DNA from: Ecdyonurus torrentis
Taxonomy: Eukaryota > Arthropoda > Insecta > Ephemeroptera > Heptageniidae
Assembly (NCBI GenBank): GCA_949318235.1
Contig: OX439132.1
Location: 29,630,243 to 29,694,242 of the forward strand
Direction of reading: 5' to 3'
Length of the DNA: 64,000 bases
Shown: piece after piece, positions 1-11,724 of the stretch
Layout: the number at the start of each line of letters is the position of its first letter
Position numbering within the stretch: position 1 is the stretch's first letter
Translations under genes and position numbers: made by a program
The notes under the pieces: generated by a model
Seen by the model: the letters and a program-made list of their open reading frames with translations, nothing else
Told to the model about the DNA's origin: nothing
Databases searched by the model: none

Positions 1-229
1 AATATAAGCAACTTTCAAACAAAATAAACAATTTAAAGTCGTTATTTTTAATACACATTTTCATATAATATATATTATACAGGGTACATTTTTATAAAAT
101 AACTGCATTTTAGAGTTTATGAATGTGCAAAAATTTAACAAATTTTTCGAATAGTACAATGTAAACTGAGAAATAATTGAAATAAATAAATAACTATTTA
201 TAAACTGAAAGTTAAATAGCTCAGACCTT
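1..229. other. AT-rich non-coding sequence
   Basis: No supported coding frame or structured repeat is visible. It leads into the satellite block that starts near 230. It may lie in an intron of the membrane-protein gene whose last exons start at 4007, since that gene's upstream exons are not in the window. Confidence 0.5.
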
Positions 230-1990
230 AAAAAATTGCAAGCTGAAACATCGGATTAAAATTAAGTTGAAGGATCTACTTACTTTCCATCAGATTCAAT
301 GTTAGAATTAAAAATTTATAATAGGCAAACAGAGATGTTTAGAGGGTGACCTATCAACTTTAGTTGTGAACCGAAAAATCGGATTAAAAGTAAGTAGATG
401 ACATACTTACTTTCTATTAGATTCGACGTTAGCAGTAAAAATGTGTATTAGGCAAACAGAAGTTGAAAAAGTGTACTACTATAACCTGAGTTGTGTTTTG
501 AGGATGAATTTTAATCCAAAATATCGGATAAAAAGTACTTACTTTCAATCAGATTCAATGTTGGAAGCAGTTATTGTTATTAGGCAAACAGAGGAGTTAA
601 GAGGGTGTGCTATCAATTTTAGTTGTGAGGATGATTTTTAAGCCGAAAAATCGGATTAAAAGTAAGTAGATGGACATACTTACTTTTCATCAGATTCAAT
701 GTTAGCAGTAAAAATGTGTATTAGGCAAACAGAGAAGTTTAGAAAGTGTACCATTAACCTGAGTTGTGTTTTGAGGATGATTTTTAAGCCGAAAAATCGG
801 ATAAAAAGTTAGTAGAATACCTACTTACTTTCAATCAGATTCAATGTTGGAAGCAGATATTGTTATTAGGCAAACAGGGAAGTTTAGATAGGCTGACCAT
901 CCGTCCCGGATTAGCCGGGACAGTCCCGGTTTCAACACTAAAGTCCCGGCAAGATTTTGCAAAAATCGTCAATGTCCCGGTTTTATATTTTGCAGGAATT
1001 TTAATAAAAAGTATACAATTAAAAGCTCGCGGAGAAAAAAAAAAATAAAAAAACAAACGTCAAAAGATAGTCGATGCATTTTCGTAATATTTTTCGTAGC
1101 ATATTAAAATTATACACCATTTACGCCAAATTTTTATTTATTTATTAATTTTTTTTTGAGAGTGGGTGTTTCGGCTCCAATAGGACGTACACATCACATA
1201 CCATACGTTACGTCGGTTACGTATGCTATTTGTGATATGACTATTATTAATTATTAAATAAATTGTTTCATAATTTTTTTTTATTTTTTTTTTTTATATA
1301 TATTTTTTTTTGCAGGGAAAAGGTTAAAAATAGACGACAGAAAGCATTGAAAAAAATTCATGTACTTTTAAACAAACTTGCAAAAAGACACAAAACTGAT
1401 GAAATTTCGGAGGCCACGCCCCCTTTTCTGAAAATTTTTCGCCTCCGGCGGGGACCACCGGCCGCGCTTTGCGTGGGCCTCTTTTGGTCTCTTCTGTGCA
1501 TTGCTCTGCAGTGTCCCGGGTTGCACACTTTTAATTATGGTCAGCCTAAGTTTAGAGGGTGTGCTATCAATTTTAGTTGTGAGGATGATTTTTAAGCCGA
1601 AAAATAGGATTAAAAGTAAGTAGATGGACATACTTACTTTTCATCAGATTCAATGTTAGCAGCAAAAATGTGTTTAGGCAAACATAGAAGTTTAGAAAGT
1701 GTACTATACTAACCTGACCTGAGTTGTGTTTTGAGGATGATTTTTAAGCCGAAAAATCGGATAAAAAGTTAGTAGAATACCTACTTACTTTCTATCAGAT
1801 TCAATGTTAGAAGCAAAAATATATATTAGGCAAACATAGAAGTTTAGAAGGTGTTCTATCAACCTTAACTGTGAGGATGATTTTTAAGCCGAAAAATCGG
1901 ATAAAAAGTTAGTAGAAGACATGCTTAATTTCTATCTTATAGCGATGCTAGACGACTAAAAAGGTATCAGGTAAACAGAATAGAGTAGAA
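230..1990. repeat. Satellite block, about eight units of ~130-150 bp
   Basis: Units are recognised by a shared core (aagccgaaaaatcgg, then a variant of attaaaagtaagtag) near 251, 381, 526, 656, 798, 1605, 1757 and 1895. Spacing is 130-152 bp, apart from one gap explained by the inserted element at 889-1548. The best units contain an 11-bp perfect hairpin, AAAAGTAAGTA, 8-nt loop, TACTTACTTTT. Short reading frames inside it are repeat-derived and are not called. Confidence 0.85.
889..1548. mobile_element. Non-autonomous hAT-type element (Zaphod/Tip100-like ends)
   Basis: The element has 12-bp perfect terminal inverted repeats, TAGGCTGACCAT at 889-900 and ATGGTCAGCCTA at 1537-1548. Exact 8-bp target duplications AGTTTAGA flank it at 881-888 and 1549-1556. 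An 8-bp duplication is the hallmark of hAT transposons. The subterminal repeats of a 'gtcccgg' motif resemble ends I recall for Zaphod/Tip100 hATs. At 660 bp, with no transposase frame, it is a MITE-like derivative. It sits inside a satellite unit, so the satellite is older. Confidence 0.88.
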
Positions 1991-3030
1991 GTGACGTACA
2001 AATTGTGTTAAATAAAAAGAGAAGCATTGTAATGACATAATATACTCAACAAAATATACCTTTGTAGTTTTTTTTTACCTGACAGGTAGTATACTTACAT
2101 ACTAGTACTCAAACTACTTTTAAAATAATATCTATTTAACTTATTACATTAAATTTAAATTATTATCACTCTTCATAATAAAAAATATTGAATACATTTT
2201 ACATTTAAATCCAAATAAAATTACATTTTATATACTTAACTGCTGTTGAACTTTAAATTGCAAAAAGGTTTCCTTCATCATTAATTGGAAGATAATTGAA
2301 ATTTCAATAATATAGAATAATTTTTTGTACGTATAACAGACAAAACTTCTTATATATGGATTTATAAGTGAATTGTATTTTTTTAAATTAAAATTTTGAG
2401 AATATTGAAAAATAATATCTAGAATATTCTATAATGTGATATGATTTTTTTTTTTTTTTTGTTGGAACCACTTGTTTTAAGAAAAATACTATTGTTGGCA
2501 CATATAAGTATGGGCTAGTAGCCAGAATTACAAACATGGAGCGAGAAGAGCCATAAGGAAATGGGCAGTATGTGAAAGGGTGGATTGTAACACCCCATAC
2601 ACTATAATATATTATTTTACTGTATATATGATCAGATTTTCATCTAGAAGTTTATTGACCCTTTTGGCTGCTATCTCTGAGACATTCAACTCAAATTTAT
2701 GATTTTACAGTCAAATAATCGTAAAAATTCAGCATTGTGTTTATTTGCTTATCTTGTTGATAAAAATTGCATTGGTTTCAGTAATTCAATTTAGTCGCAT
2801 AAGATTATTAGGAATAAAATAATAATAATTTGAAAAATCTACTTTATTTGAATAAATATTATATTTTAAAATATTTAATGATACTTATTTAAGCTATGCA
2901 ATAATTTGGGAACAAATGTTGATAAAATATTGATTTCAATTTTCATAATAACATCTGAATTGAGAAAGATGAACGTAAAACAAAAAAATTATACATTTTT
3001 TTTTAATTGTATATGATAAACCAAGCCGTA

Positions 3031-3064
<34 letters not shown>

Positions 3065-4006
3065 GACGATTGGAACTAAAAATAAGTAAATAACAAATAT
3101 TTACCTCGGGCTTTACAGAATTGATTGTAAAGTATAAAACACACAAGCGTGGGATATAACAATTAAAATGTAAATATTAGAGTTATGCTGGTCTGTACAA
3201 TACTTTGGAAGGTCCTAATATTTGATGGATAGTATAGGATGTATTATTTTTCAATTCTTCTTGCTTCAAATTCAATTTGTCAGTGTGGCGAGACATATGC
3301 TTTCAATTCTTGAAGGCACAAAATGTCAAATTTAATTTTAACTTTTTTTATCTTAAAACTTTTTTTTTATGAGTGAGTAAATGTGAAACTTTTCAATCGT
3401 CACGACTTTTTTGACTCAAGAAATTGAAACTTTTAGGAATTTGAAGTGACAGGAGGGCAGCACTTCCGATACAATACTTTTTGACATAGACAAACTGGAA
3501 ATCAATTTTTTTCACACTATACTTTTACATCACATATAAAATTTACCAAACTATGCCATAGGAGCACGCTAAAAGAGTAGAAGTATATTAATATAAAAAA
3601 TAGCAATGCTCTAATTTTTTTCTTTCTTTATTTACGTTGTTGGTATATAATATAATATATATAATATTATATACAGCATAATAATAATAAAAATAAATCA
3701 TTAAAAAATTCTTTGTTATAGAACCAAATTATCATTATCTGATATACGGATTCCATTTACGCATTATTGTCGGCGCATGAGCATTTTATAATTTTTGAAA
3801 ACCTCTATACTACCAATTTTGTGTGTGCAATGCTTTAATTATAATGTACTGTATATAATAAGATTGTATTTAATATGCTGTTATTTTGCTATACAACAAT
3901 TGCATTTTTTTTTTTTTACTATATTTTTTAGAAATAAGCATTATTATAATATAGGAGACCAAAATGTTGCTTACTGAACAATATTGTCAAGATTCCTGTG
4001 TTTCAG
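1991..4006. other. Non-coding, probable intron
   Basis: AT-rich with a poly(A) run near 3030-3063. A somewhat less AT-rich patch at 2515-2610 could be a transposon remnant but has no defined ends. A pyrimidine tract leads into the acceptor ttcctgtgtttcag at 3993-4006. No other exon is seen. Confidence 0.5.
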
Positions 4007-5966
4007 GTTACGTTTCTCTGCTGGTTGCGGCGTCCATTGCTGCACCTGTAGTTCTTCTGATACCTGCGCTCGTGGTATGTGCCTGTCACCGCAAGCGAGC
4101 ACGTCGGAAGGCTGCTATGTTACTCCACGCTCCGGTGTCCACTGATACCATGACTCCACTGCGTCCAAGACCCTTGCATCAAAGTCCATCTCGCTCTAGA
4201 CCTCAGCAACTCTCGTAAGTGAATACGAAAATTAAAAATTAAAAAAAAATATATATTTTACTCTTTTACGGCAACTCAATAATATATAATAAAATTATAA
4301 ATTAAATTTAGCTAAGTAAAGCTATTTTTAGAGGGGATTTTAGAGATCGTTAATATTAAATTATTGTAAAATGTGGTATTATAAAAATTAATGATAAGGG
4401 AGACAAAAACTTTAAAAATTCATTGAGAAATTAATTAATTAATTACTTCAAACTTGCAAAATGCCTCTTTATAATACTCTCTCTCTCTCTCTCTCTCCCT
4501 CTCTTCTTAGTAATACACCCTATACTCAATACTCTAATTTCCTTTCATAGATATTTTTTTAAACTCTCACAATGCTAATTTTTCAATACAAAATAAAAAC
4601 TAAGAATAAATATATTTTTAATGTAACACTTACCAACTTCCCATAGATGAATAATTAAAAGGTCATATACAACATTCATTATTTGCACTGTATTTTTACA
4701 TCTGATGTGATCAGAACAAATCGTCACAAAACAGAAAAATTAAAGCTTAATTTTTTTAATAGGGTCTCTCTCTCTCTCTCTCTCTTTTTTTTAAGCACTT
4801 AACATGTTACATATCACATAAAAATATATTTTTCTCTCTCATTTCTGTCGTTGTGATAACATAATATGTCAAAGAGAAAATATATATTTGATCAAAATAT
4901 AAGCCGCGAATAAAGTGGACATAAAAGGGTTTTGCTCTTTGGATATGTGAAGAGTTGAACGTTCGATTGAAAGCTACAAAGCAAAAGGTCAAAGTGGACA
5001 TCAAAAGGTGGTAATAAATTCACTTTATTGTATATTTTTCACCTTATATACGGTTTTCCATTTATTCATTTAGAGAATTGAATTTTACAATTACTTTTTA
5101 TATAAATATTTTATTCAATTCAATAAATAATAATAAAAAAAAAATCAGAAGGTGAAAAAATTAAATAAGTTTATATTATAATTTTTCCTTTATTTTATAA
5201 TTTTTTTGTCTTGTCATGGTTATAAGAAGGAAGCAGATATGGATTAAAATAAACAGTGAAATCATTATTTAAGTTTATAGTTCCCATTAGGTTATAAGTT
5301 TATTTTAGAAAATGAAATATGAAGCCATATCTTTAACTACTCGAGGACCATATAACTGCAAATATTATCGTTTTATGTAGTTGCACAAAGAAAAAATTTC
5401 TTTGAAAAAACAACTAATAAAAAACAACTAGTACCATTAGACATTAATCACACTTATAAGTATTCGTTAAATATGATATAATAATAAAGTTCATAACTTA
5501 TTAGAATTGCTGAACAATGCAGATTATTAGCAATATAGTGTGAAAAATTAATTAACTATTAAAATACCCTCTGAAGCGTCTCTATAAAAAATATAATATA
5601 TTATTAAGTTTTAGATGAAAAATGTAAATTTTGTGGAGCATAACAATATCAAAATTCAATTTAAAATAAAAATTAAGTATCTCTGCAGCTGAAAATTTTA
5701 TGAGAGAGTGAAAGAGGGAATATATTCGAGTGAAAATAATACTGCAAGTTAATTAAATTATTAAAGCTTCCGTCCGAATTATTCGCGAACTAATTGATTT
5801 TCCACGCTACCAATGATTCCACACTCTGTAATACAAGCTGACGCCAGTTTTTGTATTTTTTTCTCTCTATTTCTCTCATGGATTAAATTAAATTTTTATG
5901 ACACGTCGTGTGTGTTAAAATTAAACATGAAACAAAAGAGTTATATATATATAACACACACATACA

Positions 5967-6040
<74 letters not shown>

Positions 6041-7328
6041 GTTACTGTGCAATACAGTTGTATTAAAAAATTAAGCTAAAGCTGTAAAAATATTAACAAA
6101 ATTACTCAGTTTTTATTTTATAGAATACAATAGGGTAGTTTTTATTTGTATTATTTTGAATAATAAATATATTTAAAGTATATAATATGAAAATGGTAAC
6201 AGTTTGCAGTTATGATTTTTTGAAATATGTGTTTATTGGACCATTATTATTGTTAATATTGTTTGAAATTTACATGTTATTTGTTTATTATATCATATAT
6301 TTATTTCATAATTGCCTTTTATTATAAATGTTTTACTCACACGATTTCTTATCAACAAAACTTAAAAAAAATATATTAATTTAAAACTTTATTTTTGGTA
6401 ATTTTGTATTTAAAAAAATAAGTGAATATTAACTATACTGTGTATTATTATGGTTCATTATTATTATTTTTTTAAACGCATACATTTGATAAATTTTAAG
6501 TTTTGCACATTATTTGGTTCTTAATGGTTAAACCTTTTGATTTAATTTTGATACGTTCTATTTTATTTTTGTGTTTTAATGGATCAAATAATAAAACAAT
6601 TTTGTGTGGTTTTCAGGTCTGGTTCACCTGATCATTATCCGCAAACAACGTTTGGCCTTATCTCCCCAGCAAGTGGCTTCAGTGATCCTCTAGACGATGA
6701 TAATGAATCAGAATTAACTGAAATTAGACGTAATTCTTACCACCGTCCCATGGTGAATTTAAGTAATGGATATTGTCCTACACACGGTCATCTGTCACAT
6801 TCTCCACTACCATCTTCTTCAGATTCACCACGTGGTTCTATGACAAGTGATTTGACCAGTCGTTTTCAATCTCCTCTTCCGTCTTCTTTATCTTCCCCTC
6901 ACCCCACTAGACATTACCCTACAATATCTCCAAGACCTCCAAGACAACGTCAAGCAGCCACTATGACATCACCAACTCATCTTAGTTATCAATCACCACC
7001 ATCTCTAATGTCTCCAGTATCAATTTTGAGACATCCAAGTGATCAAAAAATGTCATCATCTACATTTTCTGTAAGATCTGTGATGTCACCTCAAGTTCCA
7101 AGAGTATCTCAACACGGACGACATATGACATCCTCACCAACATGTAGATCGATTACATCAAGTAATATAGCATCTCCTGCAACCCCTAGACATTTTCAAA
7201 CATTAACACCACAGCACAGACCATCTTCTGCGATATTAAATGATGAGGTTCTTTGTTCTACTGTAACAACTTTTGGTGTAAGTGTTACTGAAATTCCGAC
7301 CATGTCTCAGAGAGCAACTGATGTATGA
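4007..7328 (+). CDS. Single-pass membrane protein, last two exons (partial)
   Basis: Two exons join in phase. The first is 4007-4214 (acceptor tttcag, donor tc|gtaagt, ends phase 2); the second is 6617-7328 (acceptor ttttcag, stop 7326-7328). Together they give about 306 C-terminal residues. The first exon encodes one hydrophobic segment (LLVAASIAAPVVLLIPALVV) followed by a Cys/Lys/Arg stop-transfer stretch (CACHRKRARRKA), so the N-terminus should be extracellular. The second exon encodes a Ser/Pro-rich, likely disordered cytoplasmic tail with an acidic patch (DPLDDDNESELTE). The protein ends ATDV, a class I PDZ ligand (T-x-V). I do not recognise the family. An adhesion or guidance receptor of Ig/FN3 type is a guess from architecture. 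Upstream exons lie off the left edge. Confidence 0.75.
4215..6616 (+). other. Intron of the membrane-protein gene
   Basis: 2.4 kb between donor gtaagt (4215) and acceptor ttttcag (6616). It holds short (CT)n tracts near 4481 and 4765 and a long (TA)n at 5968-6036. I see no gene in it. Confidence 0.7.
5968..6036. repeat. (TA)n microsatellite, ~69 bp
   Basis: Nearly uninterrupted TA dinucleotides. The Tyr/Ile-repeat frame across it is an artefact. Confidence 0.95.
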
Positions 7329-10300
7329 ACGTTTTTACTCTATTTATTTATGCATTGTGAAAACATCTTCTTTTTAATAATAATAATAATAATAACTGAA
7401 ACGGAGATACTATAATATTGATAATGAGATATGGTTTTTACGAGACATTTTTTTAAATCACCTTTAATTTTGTATTAGTATTGATTAAAAATATATATTT
7501 AAAAAGTACATTTTTGTATAATTAATAAATACGGTAGTGAGAAGTGTCAAACAAATTATCAAAGGTGACTTATAATACTACATTTTCTTTTAATGTAATT
7601 GAATATAATTATAATTACATATTTTGAGTTTATTATTGACATTAAAAAAATATTTTATGTTGTTATTAGTATATTATTATTATTATTTATTTCAATTACA
7701 TCCTTTAAGTTAAAATTAGCTATTTATTAAAAATCAGTGAAGCGTGATAATTATATATTTTTTAAATCTATAATACCAGATCCATGATTTTTCTTTCATT
7801 TTTTGAAATGAATCAGTGTTTTAATTTTAATGTTTAAAAATTTGACGAGCAAAAGTATCTCTGTGTAAAAACATTGCGTGTGCTTGTACAGTACAAAGAA
7901 GGGAAAAAAACTCTGTAAGTAAAATAATGCCATAAAAATTGTAACTTTCATATCAGGAAACAATTATTCAAATGGTGACAAAAATAAGTGTTACAAACTT
8001 TTATATATATAAAAACAAAAACTGATTTACAAAAGAATTAACATTTTAAAAGGTGTGAAAATGTGCGCAAAAAGTGTTGTCTAAGGTGTATTTTAAAAAT
8101 AATAAATCTAATATAGTGAAATTTTTAAAACAAACAACAACTAATTATTATCATCATTAACTCTCAGATACATAACTTTGGATTAAAAGGCCTAAATGTT
8201 ATTTGTATTATACATGAGAGTATTTATATATAAATATTTAATTATATAATATAGTAATTTTTAATTTGATATGCTCAAATTAATTTCAGTATTTAATTGA
8301 TGGAAGGTGCTTATAGACTACAAATTTTACCTCAAAAATTTACAATAATCAGCTTAATAAATCAATTAAATTTAGTTTAAAAACAATAAAATTATGTTAT
8401 ATATACTGTAATATATAAAAAAAAATTATAAGAGCTTGATTCCTTTTGTAATTGTTAGTAAAAATTTGTCCTCAAAAAAATGTTTAATGTATTCCTATTG
8501 TTAACATTTGTACCATAATTGTTATTCATATAAGAATTGTATAAATGCTTCATAAAATAATTGATATGTGTTTATTTATTTTAATTTCCAGTAAAGTTGT
8601 GTAATATAGCAATTTTATGAGCTATATTTTTAGGTTTCTTTGAATTACTTTGTTTTCACTTTCTGATATAGGAATTTAAGAATATAACAAATTTAAAATA
8701 GCTACCATTTAAATCTATTATTTATATTACACTTAAAAACTATACTGTATTATACTATAGTATAAATTTTGAAATGTACAAACTCAGTGATGTAAAATTT
8801 TATTCTATATTGTCTCTTGGAATACAATGCATTTAAATTGAGACTATAATTAATTATGATTCATATAAATACACGAATTTCCATATAGCAATAGAATAAT
8901 AATAATAATCACAAGGGTCTGTATACACCAATTGATAAAAAAATAAAATCATGCGTTGAACACAGATTTGAGCTTGTGTGTCACGTGTGATTCGATGAGA
9001 ATAATTTGTTTAATGATTCAAGAGAGAATAGAAATAACTTTCAATACTGAAATACATTCAAATTTCAATTGCTGTAATTGTAAAATTTTCAGTCACTTAT
9101 TTTGTTGTTCATATCAAGATTACACGTACAACAATTTATTGTTTGTATTTAAGATACTTTTCACTTTCACATATTGCAATTTTCAATATTTTACAATATT
9201 GCAAATATATGATGATTAGCATAAAGAAATTTAGTCCATTTAAATATACACATTAACTGAATTTGGTTATGAAAATTGTTATAATGTAAAAATTTGAAAT
9301 CTTTGAAATCGTGCATCTCTATATGGTAAATTTCATATTTTGCAGATGTTTTAGTACAGTACATCATTCTCAAACAATTTAGAATATCAACAATTAAATG
9401 TTACAAAATTTTCGAGCACTTCACTAAAAAATGTGAAATAAAATGTTAAAGGTTTGAAGTCATCAAACGTACATCAAAATAATGAATATATTATAAAATC
9501 CTAATATATATACTTAAAATTGTTTAACCAAAATCTTTCAGTTTATAGCTGCTGAAAATCTTCTCTACTCAAGTCATATTTGATGCCTAGCTTTTTATGT
9601 TTTCATATTGAATAATAATCATTGTTTTCTTGTGCCTGACAAGTGCATAATTTTCAAGCAACATTGTGCTTGTAAATTTATACAAGGAATATTAAATCAA
9701 AATGTAACTTTTATCAAAACAAGAGGTCAAACTAAGATCGTTTGTATTGACGTCATAGTTTTATTTTATCATACATAATATCATAGTAACAGCTGGGATG
9801 ATTTGTTTTTACATTTTACTGAAATCAAATTTATCGTTCTTAGTTCCTTCATTATTTTATATGGATAAAGCAAGAGGCTTATATTAAAATCTTAACTGTT
9901 AATCTGTTTTTATAAGAACTTTATTTAAATATAATTAAGGTCCCAAACACGTGAGTACTTCAGTTTGTATTCGATTTTGTAATGTTATGTCCGGCACATT
10001 CATTAAAAAAAAAAAAAAAAAACTCATAATATTACGAAAATTAAAAATTACGTTATCACTCTTTTGATTCTATAAGTGCTCGGGAGCACTACATTGTTAG
10101 ATCTTCAAACTCATTTTATTTCACATTTCATTTTAATATATTCTATATTCAATTATATTAATTTATATAATGGAACAATAAAAAGATATAATCATTTCGT
10201 ATCATATACTGTAGGTGTTTGTGTTCGTAAACCCTGTTTCCTTGCTTTAAAAAATTCATAATTCCATTTAAAAAACCATTAGGTGATTATTGTCTTTGTT

Positions 10301-10440
10301 TTAGTGGTCTGGAGCAAAAAAAATCAGGGTTTACAAACACCGTGTTACCTTTTTTTTTTTTTTTATTCTTTGGGCACAAGTCTTAAAAATACAAATTTCG
10401 GAAGAAAAAAAAAACTAAAATTTCCGAGTATGTGCTCTTG
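7329..10440. other. 3' UTR of the membrane-protein gene and intergenic sequence
   Basis: A candidate polyadenylation signal AATAAA lies at 7524-7529, with further copies downstream. There is a CRE-like TGACGTCA near 9750. The rest is AT-rich with no supported frame. A small MITE sits at 10214-10341. Confidence 0.5.
10214..10341. mobile_element. Short hairpin MITE, family A, copy 1
   Basis: The ends are inverted repeats: GGTGTTTG followed by TAAACCCTG on the left, and CAGGGTTTACAAACACC on the right. The interior carries 'cattaggtgat'. A second copy with the same ends and the same internal motif lies at 48655-48756, which defines a family of about 100-130 bp. Confidence 0.7.
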
Positions 10441-10654
10441 ACTGTACACATATACGTTAGCCCAAGGTCGGCATGCCTCTCTATAGCAGCCTACGGCAAG
10501 ACGGGGAGTGTGTGAATGTCAGGTAAAAGCATAGGTAAAGTAAGCACCGGCACCGCGCACCACAGCCAAGCAACCAAGAGAGACAGTTGCACGGCGAACA
10601 CCAAGCGAGGAGCACCATTTCTTATTTACACGTTATCTATCAACCACCGGGCTG
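10440..10654 (+). promoter_or_regulatory. Probable promoter and 5' non-coding exon of the VAT1 gene
   Basis: This is an island of higher GC in AT-rich surroundings that ends in a consensus donor (gctg|gtaagt at 10654/10655). The next plus-strand exon is the VAT1 coding exon at 15060, so I infer a 5' UTR exon. A frame opens at the ATG at 10516 and stays open to the donor, but it ends in phase 1 whereas exon 15060 starts in phase 0. A coding role would therefore need another exon between them. No TATA box is evident. Confidence 0.5.
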
Positions 10655-11724
10655 GTAAGTTAATAATTACCTTAATATAATGATATCTTCATTATATATG
10701 ATATGTAAATATATAATTTAAATACGTTCATTGTATAACGTATTGTAACATATTTAGAAACTTTATCAGTGATACTTGAATAACGTCATAAAAATGTATA
10801 AGAATGTAAGGAATTTTTGCAATTATATAAAATTAAATTTTCAATGTAATTAAGTTACAAAGTATTCAAATAAGTTCATATTTAATATGGAATGTATGTT
10901 ATTTGCTGATTAAAAAGAAATAGTTTTGCATTCCATACAAATATTCGTATTCTTTTAATATGAGAAAATATATATAGCTTTATTTAAAACTTGTTTTAAT
11001 ATGTATAACATTAAAAAAAAAATTAATTTAGTTTTCTGAAAGGAAGATTATTTATTTACAAGGTTATAATACGCAACAGGTTAAAAGTCTTATATTAAAG
11101 TTTATTGACTTGATTGCATAAGAGGCACTTGAAAATTATTTACAAAACGAAAGTAATATAATATTAAAGAAAGGAATTTCTCCTTTTAAAATAAACTTTA
11201 ACAAATTGTGTTATTTAAATATTTTTAAAAAATCAAGACTATAAGTTATAATGTTAAAAAAAAGTTCTGGTATGAAAAAAATAATGGATTTGTTTTTTAT
11301 ATACGTATTTTGTGCACTGAATTTTAAATAAAATGGTTGTTTCAAATACTGTATGATGCTCTCACCTCATAGAAAAACATTGCAGTATTTTTAGCTATAT
11401 ATTTTGTACAAATATTTGAAATTCATGCATCTAAATGCATACATATCGTAACAGTTTTGAAAACAAGAAAAATACTGAAAAAAAGAACAAGTATTTTAGA
11501 GCTATATGCGCATGATATAAAATAATGTAACGGAGAGAAAAATGTGTTACTTCAAAATCGTGTGAACGTGTGTACTTATATAAAATATTTCATCTCTGTA
11601 TAAAATATACCTCTAGCTGCATCATGATTTCTAGGAAACATTTACTTTACAATTAAGAGAATAAAATAATACGAGCTTAAACATCAATCAAAAGAAACCT
11701 GATAGTCTGGTTAATTATTATACA

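Noticed and set aside
1263..1595. 110-codon plus-strand frame
   Set aside because: It lies in and runs out of the hAT insertion into satellite sequence; its start is a poly-Phe translation of a T-rich tract.
5813..6079. Frames rich in Tyr/Ile across (TA)n, and similar ones at 20874-21194, 29933-30304, 46551-46772 and 51898-52083
   Set aside because: They are translations of TA repeats; no homology or splice support.
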